The notes beneath the pieces are model-generated. The model was not told where the DNA came from and did no database searches. It was given only the letters and a program-made list of their open reading frames with translations. From positions 1,922,001 to 1,986,000 of the forward strand of contig JAXBDG010000013.1 in NCBI GenBank assembly GCA_036320915.1: a stretch of DNA of 64,000 nt, read 5' to 3'. The translations under genes were made by a program, and so were the position numbers. This DNA comes from Linnemannia elongata (lineage: Eukaryota > Mortierellomycota > Mortierellomycetes > Mortierellales > Mortierellaceae). Below, piece after piece: positions 1-9,731 of the stretch; the first letter of the stretch is position 1, and every line of letters begins with the position of its first letter.

Positions 1-2743
1 ACGGTCTTGGCAACTCTGACAAGGGCATCATAGGTTGAGGTGTATCGAAGAGCGGTCTTGTTCCGAAAAAAGACATCATCTGGATGCTTCTTGGAGTGTG
101 AGGACGACTCAATGTCATCAACTACTTCTTCCTCGTTTTCCTCATCATCCGCCTCCTGTTCCATATCGATTTCGCCTGTTCTCTCCTTGTCGATCAAAGC
201 GAGAATGTACGTCTGCTCTTCCACTGACAGGCGCTCGAACATCGAGTGGGGGTAGTAGAGATGGATGAGTTTTGAAGGTGGCGAGGTTTTGTCGTTCTCA
301 TCGTTCTTGTTGAGACGTTTACATCGGTGCTGGAGTGTCGGGTACCAGATAAAATCTTGATTGCACAGGCTGCAGTTCGACAGGCTAAAATGGCTCATAC
401 GTGGATTAAAGTCCTGCTTCGCTAGGTTCTTCATCGCAAGACCCCAGTGTGGCTTCTGTTCTTGAGCGGCTTTTTTCTGAGCGGCATGAAGGGCTGCTTT
501 TCCTGCAACAGTATACTTGCCGGCATGAGGGGTGCTGCTCTTTGCGGCCTTATAAAGAGGCACATCCTCTTTCAGCTTTAGGAGAAAATCGGTCGACTCG
601 GCGCTCAACGGCTTGTACTGAGTAGGGAAGAGGGACCGATCGGATTTGGTGAGAATGATACCCCTCGAAACCTTGTCCTTGATACGACCTTCAATCTGTG
701 CGACTTGCTCATGGCGCTCGCTGGTCCTAGGCTTACCAATCATCCGTACAGCTCTCTAGTTTCATGCAGAGGATTAATAAATATCAATGCCCTTCTGCTT
801 TTTTTTTTTTTTTTTGGTCTTTCCCTTTATTCTACATCCATTTTTTCTTACCTCATTGCCTGCATCTCGGGCTTTTTTCATTCGATCAACGTGTGCCTTC
901 TGAGCGACTTCAGGATGCAGAGAATCCACCTGCCTCTTGTTCCTAGCTACCATTCTTGTAGTAGTGAGCCCACTATCCATTGCCCTCACAGCTTGCCTTG
1001 CTGCCTCGATCATGTCCTCCAGTCCACATGCCTTGACCGACTTGACAATGGCACCACGAAGCACAATCATGTTTGTCTTGACTGTAGCCTTTGAAGACTT
1101 TGCGAAATCGACCAAATGAGGGACGGCAACTAAGTACACAAGCTTGGTGAGAAAAGAGAGCTGACAATAAACATCAGCTTTCATAGGCTCGTGGGCCGGA
1201 TTGCCTGGGAGGCGCTCAGGGAGTAGAAGGCAATAGTCGTTTGTTGAGGGTCCAAACTTGACTATCGAGATTCTCCCTAGATGGTCGACTATGGTATCCT
1301 TGGTGAAGGTCTCGAATCGACTGAAGTCTGTTGATCCTGCAAAATGATCTTTGATGGTGTTGGTATTGAGTTCGGAGATATCCTGTAGATCGACAAAATC
1401 GTTGGCGGCCTTGGTCGACTTCCAGCACAATGACAGCAAATCCTCGTTGAACGATTCCAGTACTCGTCTCGAATGGGAGACGACCAAAAGGGGTCGCAAG
1501 ATCAGAAGATATCTGGACAGGAATAGGACGGCAACCAACAGACTCGTTTTCTCGACTGTACAGGGCAACAAATCGGTTCTGGCCATAGGAAACAGTGCTG
1601 CTGTGACAGAAATGTTGATCGCATCGGTGGCCTGAGCTCGTAGCCACCTCTCTAGCCATGGCGCTGGTCCACTTGTGTTGCTTGTATACCCTCTACCTCC
1701 GTCCAACGCCTCCAGAGTGATATCCTTGGTAATGAGCACAGCCAGCGTCTGACCCTTCACCTTCACAACTTGCTTATGCTCCTTGATCAACTCCGAAAGA
1801 CATCTGTCCTTGGCGACCTTGACGGTAGGGCCTCCGATCCGGCGGTGGAAGTTGCGCATCCCAAAAAAATGTGAGGTCATCTGTTCAGAGAGGTCTCGCT
1901 CTTGAATGGATCCTGTAAGTGAAGAAAAATCTTGAGCCTGGAGGTATTTCTGGAGTGGGCCGAGCTGGTCGAGAAGGAGCGAAGAAGGCGACCATGGGTA
2001 ATAGAAACCGCCGGCAGCAGAGTTGACCAGTTGAGATCCGCCAATGGCGATAAGGTTTCGTTCGATGTCTTGAGATATGGCATCCTGTCGATAGTGACTC
2101 TCGTCGACAAAGGAGCGAGCCAGCTGAATCCATTCGTAAGAGACAGGTTGAGAAAACTTGGATATGTTGATGATCCTAGAGGAGGAGGACCTGCCAGAGG
2201 AGTTGGCATCCTTGTCAGCACACTGAAGGGGATCCTTCCGCGTCATTCCAATGTAAAAGATCGAAAGGTCATCGTTCTTGCGATCTTTACTGACGACTTC
2301 AGGCTTTGACTGCAGAAGAGTGTTGGCCCAAGCACTGTCTCCTGCAAAGTCTCTGGCATATCGAGTCAGATCGGCACGAGTGATCATCATTTGCCGAAGG
2401 TAGAACCGAATCTGTGAGTGATGTGAGCAAAAGAGCAGGTGGTCAACGAAAATATAACGCAGCAGGCATCCTTTTTCTCATTGCAGACAAGCCAAAAAAA
2501 AATCACCTTTGTGTCAGAGGTGACTTCAGTACACACTCTGAGGACATTGGGAAACTTGATAGGATCCAGGGTTCCTTGGTTCAGTGCCAACAAGCAAGGA
2601 GTCAATTCAGGGGTGGCGAGCATAGTAACTGATTCGTCTCTTCGCCCAACTGGTTTGATTCCTTTTGTCCTTCTTCCAGAGTTGATCAAAGGGAGGATGA
2701 TGTCGACATGGTTGCTGCTGGTTTGGTTGGCTGGGCGAAGCAT
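1..2743 (-). CDS. large uncharacterised protein, possible divergent GIY-YIG module (3' end outside window)
   Basis: I do not recognise this protein. Exons read 2743-2507, 2411-852 and 716-1 (continuing past the window edge), giving more than 835 residues. Intron 1 (2412-2506) has GTGATT...CACAG ends and joins in frame. Intron 2 (717-851) has a strong GTAAGA donor and keeps frame only with the acceptor GCGAG. The start is the ATG at 2743. Around residues 132-134 is a YIG motif (SIFYIGMTRKDP), followed by E196 (DIERNLI), N209 and a GG at 213-214 (LVNSAAGG). That order and spacing resemble the second half of a GIY-YIG nuclease, although a clean GIY strand is missing. Near the end a C-x2-C...H-x-C cluster (NCSLCNQ... 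QHRC) could bind zinc, and an acidic stretch follows. A role in nucleic-acid cleavage is only an inference. Confidence 0.75.
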
Positions 2744-3962
2744 ATCGTTTTTCTCTCCCTTTCGTAAAGTTTGAAGGGTGGGTGATGAGAAGTGGAGATA
2801 GAAGACGCAAATGTGAAAAGTATGGGCGAGAAGGAGAAAGAAGGCAAGGAAACAGTGGAACAGGCGAAATGGGAAGAAAATTGAGCAACTGGAAAAAAGT
2901 GAGTGTGAGAAGAATGGTGAGATACGATTGAAAGATGCGAGGTAAGAGAGGCGACGAAAGGAACGACGGACATGAGGCCATTATTATGTACAAAGGCTGC
3001 CACACTTGTTCCCGAGTGTTACTTCCATTTGTCGGTGATGCCTATGATGGTGGTACGCCTTAGTTAGCTGATAGTCAAGCCACCTATCGCAGTGGGAATC
3101 AACATGGATGGGATCCATTATTCCTTTTCGCTCTTTGTGACAGATTGTGGTGGACTGTGTATCTTTGTGGATGACACTCTGAATTGTGGACGGACGCGGC
3201 TCTTGTTTTTTTTTCTAGGTAAGGCAGTCGTTTTTTTCATAGGCAAGGCTTCTTTTGTAGCCAAGGCTTTCTTTTCTTTGGGGAAAATAAAATGGCAGGA
3301 TCGACAAAATAATAGCCATCAACAAAACCAGGCCAATTGCACACTCTTTCCATATCACTCTTTGGCTCTGCTGCCGTCGAACTTGAACCGGTCTCTCTTT
3401 GTACTTTTCTACCATTCATTTTTTGGATTCATGAAACCATGTACTCGTTCCCATTCTCATTCTCAACTCAACAACATAACTGACATTTACCCTCACGCCG
3501 TTTTTTTTGTTCTATTTTCTTCATTTCGACACGTTGCTACTGTTTCAGTCTACACCGTGCTTACCGTTAGTTGTTGAAGATGAGAGCAAAAATTAAAATT
3601 TGGTGGCAAAGATCAAATCAAACATCTTTTTGTACCTGACAAGGTCGCAAACAGTACCACACAAAAGACAAAGTTGCAAGTTCAATGCGGCAGTGGGAGT
3701 GAGGGAAAAGGTAGTCTTGCAGTCTGCGCTTGCTGTTCATATTTTGCATGTCACGCATCATTCCCTTGTCCTTATCGTTAATGAGCGCAATAGCGATTTG
3801 CAATTGTTGATCTTGAGTTCTTTACAGCTCCAACCTATGTCCTTCCATTTTCATTCTCATTCACTGTCGTCCTCATTCATGACCGCCGCCGCCACTAACC
3901 TCTACTCGGCAACAAAAAGAAAAGAGAAGAGGGGAAGAGAGTAAAGAAAAGAAAAAAGAAGA
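2744..3962. other. intergenic, promoter side of the gene at 1-2743
   Basis: No convincing gene. Between 3215 and 3285 there are about three imperfect copies of a T-rich unit built on TAGGCAAGGC. These create an open frame at 3092-3577 whose translation is F/L/S-rich and low in complexity, so I do not call it coding. Confidence 0.5.
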
Positions 3963-3979
3963 AGAGGATCGACCAATTC
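3963..3979. repeat. target-site duplication, left copy
   Basis: Exact 17-base match to 4394-4410. It abuts the poly-T (tail) end of the retrocopy. Confidence 0.85.
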
Positions 3980-4393
3980 TTTTTTTTTTTTTTTTCGTAC
4001 ACAATTTTATTTCTCTGACAAACAGAACAAAGGAGGCATTTGGAAGTAAAGGGGACTACAGACCAAACTCTTCAGTGAACCATCCGTCAGTCACAGTCCG
4101 GTCCGGGACCTGGCTCTGCGCAACAATTGTCGCTGCTCCTCACAGCAATAACGGAAGAAAATAAAACTATATACGGATGAAGGGGATTCTTCCCATCCTT
4201 TCCATCAATGTTAACCTCCTTCTTCCCAACAAGCTGTCTAACAGCCGTTCATCAGCTGCTCGTGGATTCTTGGTCGCTCCAGGGCATGTCCGATCCTCAT
4301 GTGTGGCTAGCGAAGCGCCACACGGGCAGAAACCATCGTGCGTGATGTAACCATATCCTTGACTCCAGTCACCACGAGGACCTGTGTATTTGG

Positions 4394-4410
4394 AGAGGAT
4401 CGACCAATTC
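4394..4410. repeat. target-site duplication, right copy
   Basis: Exact 17-base match to 3963-3979. It abuts the truncated 5' end of the retrocopy and lies 125 bp upstream of the tRNA-Ser gene. Confidence 0.85.
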
Positions 4411-4535
4411 AGGGACGATTTTTATTTTTTTTTCCTATTTTTTTTTTTTTTTCAGGCGCCGCGAAATCAGCAAGAGAGTACACAGATTCCTTCCCGTCTT
4501 GACTCTGAATCGCAAACTCGTTTCCAATATAGCTG

Positions 4536-4616
4536 GTCTGTTTGGCCGAGTGGTTAAGGCGTATGCCTGCTAAGTGTATGGGATTTCCCGCGCAGGTTCG
4601 AACCCTGCAGCAGACG
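4536..4616 (+). tRNA. tRNA-Ser (anticodon GCT)
   Basis: The cloverleaf can be folded by hand. The seven-pair acceptor stem is GTCTGTT with AGCAGAC (one T-G pair) and the discriminator base is G. The D stem is GCC/GGC around GAGTGGTTAA. The anticodon stem is TATGC/GTGTA with loop CTGCTAA, so the anticodon is GCT (reads AGC/AGU serine). A long variable arm GGGATTTCCC, as expected for a class II tRNA, is followed by the T arm GCAGG-TTCGAAC-CCTGC. No intron is visible. A TTTT run a few bases downstream fits RNA polymerase III termination. CCA is not encoded, as in eukaryotes. Confidence 0.95.
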
Positions 4617-6289
4617 CTATCTTTTGGCTCCCAGAGCCTTTTTGGTTTCGCGGAGAACAGTCGCCGGAGATCTGAAATGGCCTTTGGTGCCTGGATTTTT
4701 GCACGCAAAGAGTCCGTCTTTCCCCCTTTTGTAGAAATTGTCTCACCACCCCTCTGATCAACAGTTATATTTTTTTCCTTTCTTTTCCACTACTCTGGTT
4801 CTCGTTCTTCCATTTTACTTCTTTCTTTGTTGTTGGTTGGAGCAGGAGGCCGCCAGGGTCAAGCAAGTAAGAAACGTTCTGGCATGGTTTAGCAGCGCGT
4901 ATTATTTCGTTTCGATGTGTTCGCAATCTGTGATTGTCCATCATATACATCCAGCGTGAACACGAATGAGTTTCCTATTCTCTCTCGCTGCTAACGGTGT
5001 TAAAATGGTCAATTGAAGGTAATGCATACATTTGCCATCAACCTATCAGTCTCTCCCTCATCCTCGTCCTGTGTTTTGTCATTCGGCTTCTTTCCTGTGG
5101 CCGTTGTCTTTACCTTGCGAGAGACGAGTCTACGATCAATTCGAAAGCGACAACCCTTTCTCTCTCTCACTCTCTGTTATCTGCTCTGTACCCTTTGTTC
5201 TTTGTTTTCTTTCTGCACCATTGCCAGGGGTATATGGAGAATATTAAAAATGAGCCATGATGACCCAATTCACTCACCTCTCCTTCTTGCTGTTTCCCTT
5301 TACACTTCTTGTATGTAATTCTTTTTCCTTGGTTTTTCTTAGTACTTGGTAACACTGTTGACAGACAATAAAAACCCTATCTAATTTTTTCTTTTCTCGC
5401 TTAGTTGCTTCCTCTTTTCCTTGTCAGGCAAAAACACAAAAAAAAAGAGGAGTAATAAAGATAAAACGCGTTTGTTGGCTTGTTGTCTTTGCTTTCTTGT
5501 CATGTTGTTGTTGTTTCATTACATGTATACGACGGCGCACCACTGCTTGACTCAGATCCACAACGCAGTGATCCCTCTCACCGCGAGAACGTTCTCCCTC
5601 TTTTTCATGACGTTCAATCTTTTCATCCTCTTGTGACCCCAATTGCTCCTAAAGCTGTCAACCAAAAAAAAGAAGAGGGTCCATTTGTTCCCTCCGTCAG
5701 GGTAAGCCAAGAAACTGAAAAGAGAAGGAGGGGGCTGAGAGCAGGAGAGGAGAGAGGGAGGGGAAACAAAAAAATGTTTATTCCGTTCCGTATTTCCTTA
5801 GGTTGAGTAACAGAGGTACATCGTGGTATGGCACGTCCTCTTCCCCCCACCCTCATTTTGAGTTCTTGGCGTTTTTGACTGTTCCTCTCCCTCCCAATCC
5901 ACAACAATGACGGAGGTGTGCAGCGTGGAAGAAAAATTAAGCATTGCTTGCTCGATTTGTACCTTTGTTTGTTCATTTCTTTTCGTTCCTTGGCAGTTGG
6001 CAGTTGAGGCACAGACAAGTCCTCGATCGTGTTCTTCGATAACAAACATACTCGTGGGAAGGAAACAAAAGGGATCTTCGGCCCGGTGGCTACTATATAA
6101 CTAACCAGGTCCACCCTCTTTTTTTTCTCCATCAACCAACAACACAACACAACACAACTCGACTCAACTACAACACACTGCCAACAACACAGACACAGAC
6201 AACTACAACAACAACACACAAGAACACCAGCCAACTCACCAACCAACTCTCCAGCCAAATCACCCACAACACAAACAACAACAAACAAA
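4617..6289. other. intergenic, promoter and leader of the gene at 6290
   Basis: No gene supported. The stretch is pyrimidine-rich, with T and A runs. The last 180 bp before the ATG at 6290 are an ACAACA-rich, G-poor leader (about 6120-6289) typical of a well-expressed fungal 5' UTR. An antisense open frame at 5623-6606 is a shadow of this low-complexity leader and the gene behind it. Confidence 0.6.
6094..6100 (+). promoter_or_regulatory. TATA box candidate
   Basis: TATATAA sits 190 bp upstream of the ATG at 6290 and directly before the CA-rich leader, a sensible position for a core promoter. Confidence 0.5.
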
Positions 6290-7117
6290 ATGACCTCCTC
6301 AACTTCAACTAACTTCATCGCCTTCTTCGGTGCTACCGGTGGATGCACAAACGCCTGTCTCGTCCACACCCTCAACGCTGGATTCCACGCCACCGCCCTC
6401 GCTCGCACTCCCTCCAAGCTGACCGATATGCTCCTCGCCCAGGGTATTACCCGGTCCATCATCGACACGCAGCTCACCATTGTCAAGGGTGACATTGCCG
6501 ACATCCACGCCATCAAGGCCGTCCTCACCAACAACTCTATTGCTACTACCACTGGCAACAGCATTGTCAAGATTGCGTCCCAGATCATCTCGGGAATCGG
6601 AGGCACTCCTCAGATGCGCATGTCTCTCTCCAAGCCCATGACGATCGACAACCCCGAGATCTGTGCGACAGCCACCAAGAACATCATCCAGTCCCTTCAA
6701 GAGATCTACGCAGCCCACCCTTCTACAACCCAGCACAGGCCATCGATTACTGTCATCTCGACCACAGGTGTCTCGAATGTGCGTGAGGATGTCCCCTTTG
6801 GGTTCCGTACCTTTTACCATGTGGTCTTGGCTGACCCTCACAAGGACAAGAAGGTGATGGAGGATCTTGTCGTCGCGAATGCATCATCCACCACAGGCGT
6901 GTTCCGAGGTGCAGTGATCATCCGACCCAGTCTGTTGACAGGCGACCAGAATGTCAAGAAGGGCAAGGGATGGCAAAAGGTCAAGGTGGGAGTAGAGGAC
7001 AAGCCTGCGGTCGGATACACGATCCACCGTGCAGATGTCGGAGAGTGGATCTGTGAGCAGATTATCAAGACTGGAGGCGAGAGTCGCTTTGGACAGAAGG
7101 TCACTCTCACCTGCTAG
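6290..7117 (+). CDS. NAD(P)-binding atypical short-chain dehydrogenase (NmrA/NAD(P)H-binding type)
   Basis: Intronless gene of 275 residues. The N-terminus has a hydrophobic beta strand and then the dinucleotide-binding turn GATGGCTNA (residues 15-23), a variant of the GATGxxG fingerprint of NAD(P)-binding atypical SDRs. A basic residue after the second strand (ALARTPSKL) would favour NADPH. Later segments (STTGVSN, then FYHVV and a C-terminal VGEWICEQI) match the general fold of this family but lack a clear Y-x3-K catalytic pair, so enzyme activity and substrate are open. The ATG follows an A-rich leader with A at -3. Predicted cytosolic, with no signal peptide or membrane segment. The strong CA-rich leader suggests good expression. 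Confidence 0.85.
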   Translation: MTSSTSTNFIAFFGATGGCTNACLVHTLNAGFHATALARTPSKLTDMLLAQGITRSIIDTQLTIVKGDIADIHAIKAVLTNNSIATTTGNSIVKIASQIISGIGGTPQMRMSLSKPMTIDNPEICATATKNIIQSLQEIYAAHPSTTQHRPSITVISTTGVSNVREDVPFGFRTFYHVVLADPHKDKKVMEDLVVANASSTTGVFRGAVIIRPSLLTGDQNVKKGKGWQKVKVGVEDKPAVGYTIHRADVGEWICEQIIKTGGESRFGQKVTLTC

Positions 7118-7186
7118 AGGAGCCGTTTCATTTCATTTCTCTACAATACCCTTTTTTTTAATTTACAAGTCCCTCACACATAATAG

Positions 7187-7192
7187 AATAAA
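7187..7192 (+). terminator. polyadenylation signal
   Basis: AATAAA, 70 bp downstream of the stop codon of the gene at 6290-7117. Confidence 0.55.
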
Positions 7193-8711
7193 ATAATTGA
7201 ACATAATAAGCAATACTTTTTTTTGTTGTTTTTTTGGAAGCGAAGAGGTGGGCTAGAGGAACAACAAGAGAGCAGACAATGTCAATTACTGTTGAAACGA
7301 GATGTTTCCTGCCATTCGGGAGTAAGGATGTGGTATAGTAGCGGTGCTTTTAACACGAGGTTTTGTTTTAAGGTCAGGCGCGAGGTCAAGCCACTCTGCT
7401 GGTTTTTTTTTTTTTTTTTTTTTTTTTTTTCCGCCAAAAAAAAAAGAGGAGAGCATGCTGGTTTACAAGTCAAGAAAAATTGAAAGACGTTGGCAGCTAA
7501 GCAAACCAGACGGGTTTTTACAACAAGTAAAAAGCGTGAAAAAGACATCCCATCTTAATTCTCAAGCTGCTGACCGCCTTGTTACCATTTAATGGATTGT
7601 GTCAAAAAGTAGGTCTTCGTCTGAAAAACATCATCGCTCTTTGACAATCCAAAAAAATCATCCAAAAGACGGCATGGTGAGAAAATTAACGCCTCCCACC
7701 CCCCTGACCACGTTGGTAGTATACAAAAAAAAAATACGGGAAAAATAACCGATGAATGTCAACTTCAAGCGGAAAAGATGATCCTCCTCCAACTCCATGA
7801 ATCTCGGGTATGAAAAGCTTCAGCTCCACCGACTTAACGTTCAGACCTGTTCTTGTGGGCACCAAAAGTCCACAATTATGGTCGCTATTGTGAAGTCGAC
7901 GGAGTATGCGGATTCATCTGGCGCGCGACCTGTCGAACAAGGCCCCCCACAAGGTTTGATAAGGAAACAAACCGGTTTATCTACACCCGAAGAACCCCTG
8001 TTGGATGAGGCAAGTGAAAAAGTAAAATGAACTACAGTCTCCAACAACGCGAATCCCTGGCCAATTTGCTCAAAATTATCAAATGGCGATAACACAAACA
8101 GAGCGTGGAAAGTATATGTAACGAAAGGTTGGATCCGGTGAGTCAATCCTCCTTACCATTGTCTTCTGATTTGATAACCAAAAGTCCATGTACCCAACCC
8201 TACCATGAAACTAAATGCTCTCAACAATCAGTATGAGATGCCCTCAGTATCGCGCGTCGTCAACATGTAAGGTATTCGCCCCCCAAAAAAAGAGGACAGA
8301 GAAGTTAGACCCTATCCTCCATATTTTATTTTTGTCAAAAACCGCACAAGTCCGAACGCCAGAATCGTCGAAGTCGTTCAAATATGAAATTTAAAAATAA
8401 ACACTGTCGTTAACAGAATACTCTCATCCGTGATCATGTCGCGTTGCTACGACAAAAGGGGGTAGCACGATGCGAAACGCGAAGCGCTAAACATGAACAT
8501 CGAAAGAAACCTTATTGCGATCCTCTTCGCTTGAAAAAAGGCTTCCTTCAAAAAAAGGTATCTTAGAGCGAGGACAATAACAAAAAAGAAGTAGTTTGCG
8601 CCGCGCTCTTACTGGGGGGACTGTATACATAAAAGTGCACTAACCACTAGGCAAAGAGTCTTGAATGTACAGTACCTCGCACAAAACCTGGCATTGTGAC
8701 CTGTTTTCAAA

Positions 8712-8728
8712 GGGGGGGGGGGGGGGGG
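8712..8728. repeat. poly(G) tract, 17 bases
   Basis: Uninterrupted run of G in intergenic DNA. It is one of four G/C homopolymers of 15 or more in the window. Confidence 0.9.
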
Positions 8729-9731
8729 TTGCCTGTTTAACGTGGGAAAGAAATCGACCGTGCTTTCATTATGTTCAATGTTTGCAACGAGGACATCGCC
8801 TCCCCGTCGACCTCTTGTCAATGACTTGTTCCCCACAGTTTGAGCGAGCAATTGTCGGCCATGAGAAATAAACCAAAAACGTGATAGAGACCCGTGTGCT
8901 GCGGCCAATGATCCGCGTTTCTTTAATATCTATATACACACACAAAAAAAAAAAAGAACGACACCTCGACGATAAAGAGGCGATGCATAGGTATACGCAA
9001 CAATAACGCAATCCCACGCCCCTCCTACGCTCCTCAAAGACCTTGCAAACGCTGCAAGAGGGTACCTGAGTTGGCTCATTCTGCATCATGTGAAAGTATA
9101 CGAACAGTAGGGCCGGAAGAGACAGGGATACATTTGAGGCAGGCGGATTCAAGCTGAACAAGAAGTTAAAGAAAAAAGGAGCCTGGCTCAACCATCTTAT
9201 GCAATAAGGACTTGCACTTTATTAACGCATGCCAAGATTGATCGCGTATTTGAAGCTCGTTTACTTCTTGACATTGAGAGAAGTGTGAGTTAGCATCGAC
9301 ACTTCTAGATCTCAAGGGAAAAAGAGTCTGTCAGAAAGGCGGCGGTAGACGCTGGATCTACCAAAATGAATCGGTGGAGAAGTCAGAGGAAAAGAAACAG
9401 GTTCATGGTTTTAAAATGGGACGAAAGAGCCATGTTCATGCATTGGCATCTAATCGCCAAAAAGAAGACATCTACGACCGAAAAGATGCGCGTTATACCT
9501 ATCTGCCACAGACAGTTGTTAATCATATAAAAGCGAACGGATGCCACCTGGATATCGTTTACAGATCGAGCTAACAAGACCAAGATCGCTGGACGTATCT
9601 TAACATGTTTTATTGTTAATCGTCGTAGAAAAAGAAAGTTGACCATCCATTCGTTCCCTTGAAGAAGTAAGGACGATCTTGACTTCATATCGCGGCATGT
9701 TTACTTGACAAAAAAAGAGTCGCGAGGCATC

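Larger units (their letters stand above)
3963..4410 (-). mobile_element. 5'-truncated, poly(A)-tailed retrocopy (processed pseudogene or SINE-like) with 17-bp TSD
   Basis: A perfect 17-bp direct repeat, AGAGGATCGACCAATTC, occurs at 3963-3979 and 4394-4410. The 414 bp between them begin on the + strand with 16 T (3980-3995). Read on the minus strand, the insert therefore ends in an A16 tail, preceded 7 bases upstream by AATAAA. A target-site duplication, a poly(A) tail and an upstream polyadenylation signal are the signature of LINE-machinery retroposition of an mRNA. The minus strand carries an open frame of about 73 codons from the truncation point to a TAG, with a Cys cluster (DGFCPCGAS...RTCPG); another frame is open for 27 codons. 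I do not recognise the parent gene, and no parent copy lies in this window. Confidence 0.85.
7118..9731. other. gene-poor, A/T-rich intergenic region
   Basis: I see no supportable gene. It holds a T28 tract at 7403-7430 followed by an A-rich stretch, a G17 tract at 8712-8728, and many short non-conserved open frames. A TTTATT at 9608-9613 may be the polyadenylation signal of the minus-strand gene ending at 9732. Confidence 0.55.

Noticed and set aside
3092..3577. 161-codon + strand open frame
   Set aside because: T-rich, low-complexity Phe/Leu/Ser translation produced partly by short imperfect repeats; no motif and no gene-like codon use.
5623..6606. 327-codon minus-strand open frame
   Set aside because: Antisense to the 5' leader and first 300 bases of the SDR gene at 6290; the Cys/Leu/Val runs come from the complementary CAACA repeats.
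7403..7465. T28 tract as the tail of a second retrocopy
   Set aside because: Only a 9-base match (TGCTGGTTT) on each side, about 50 bp apart; too short for a convincing duplication or insert.
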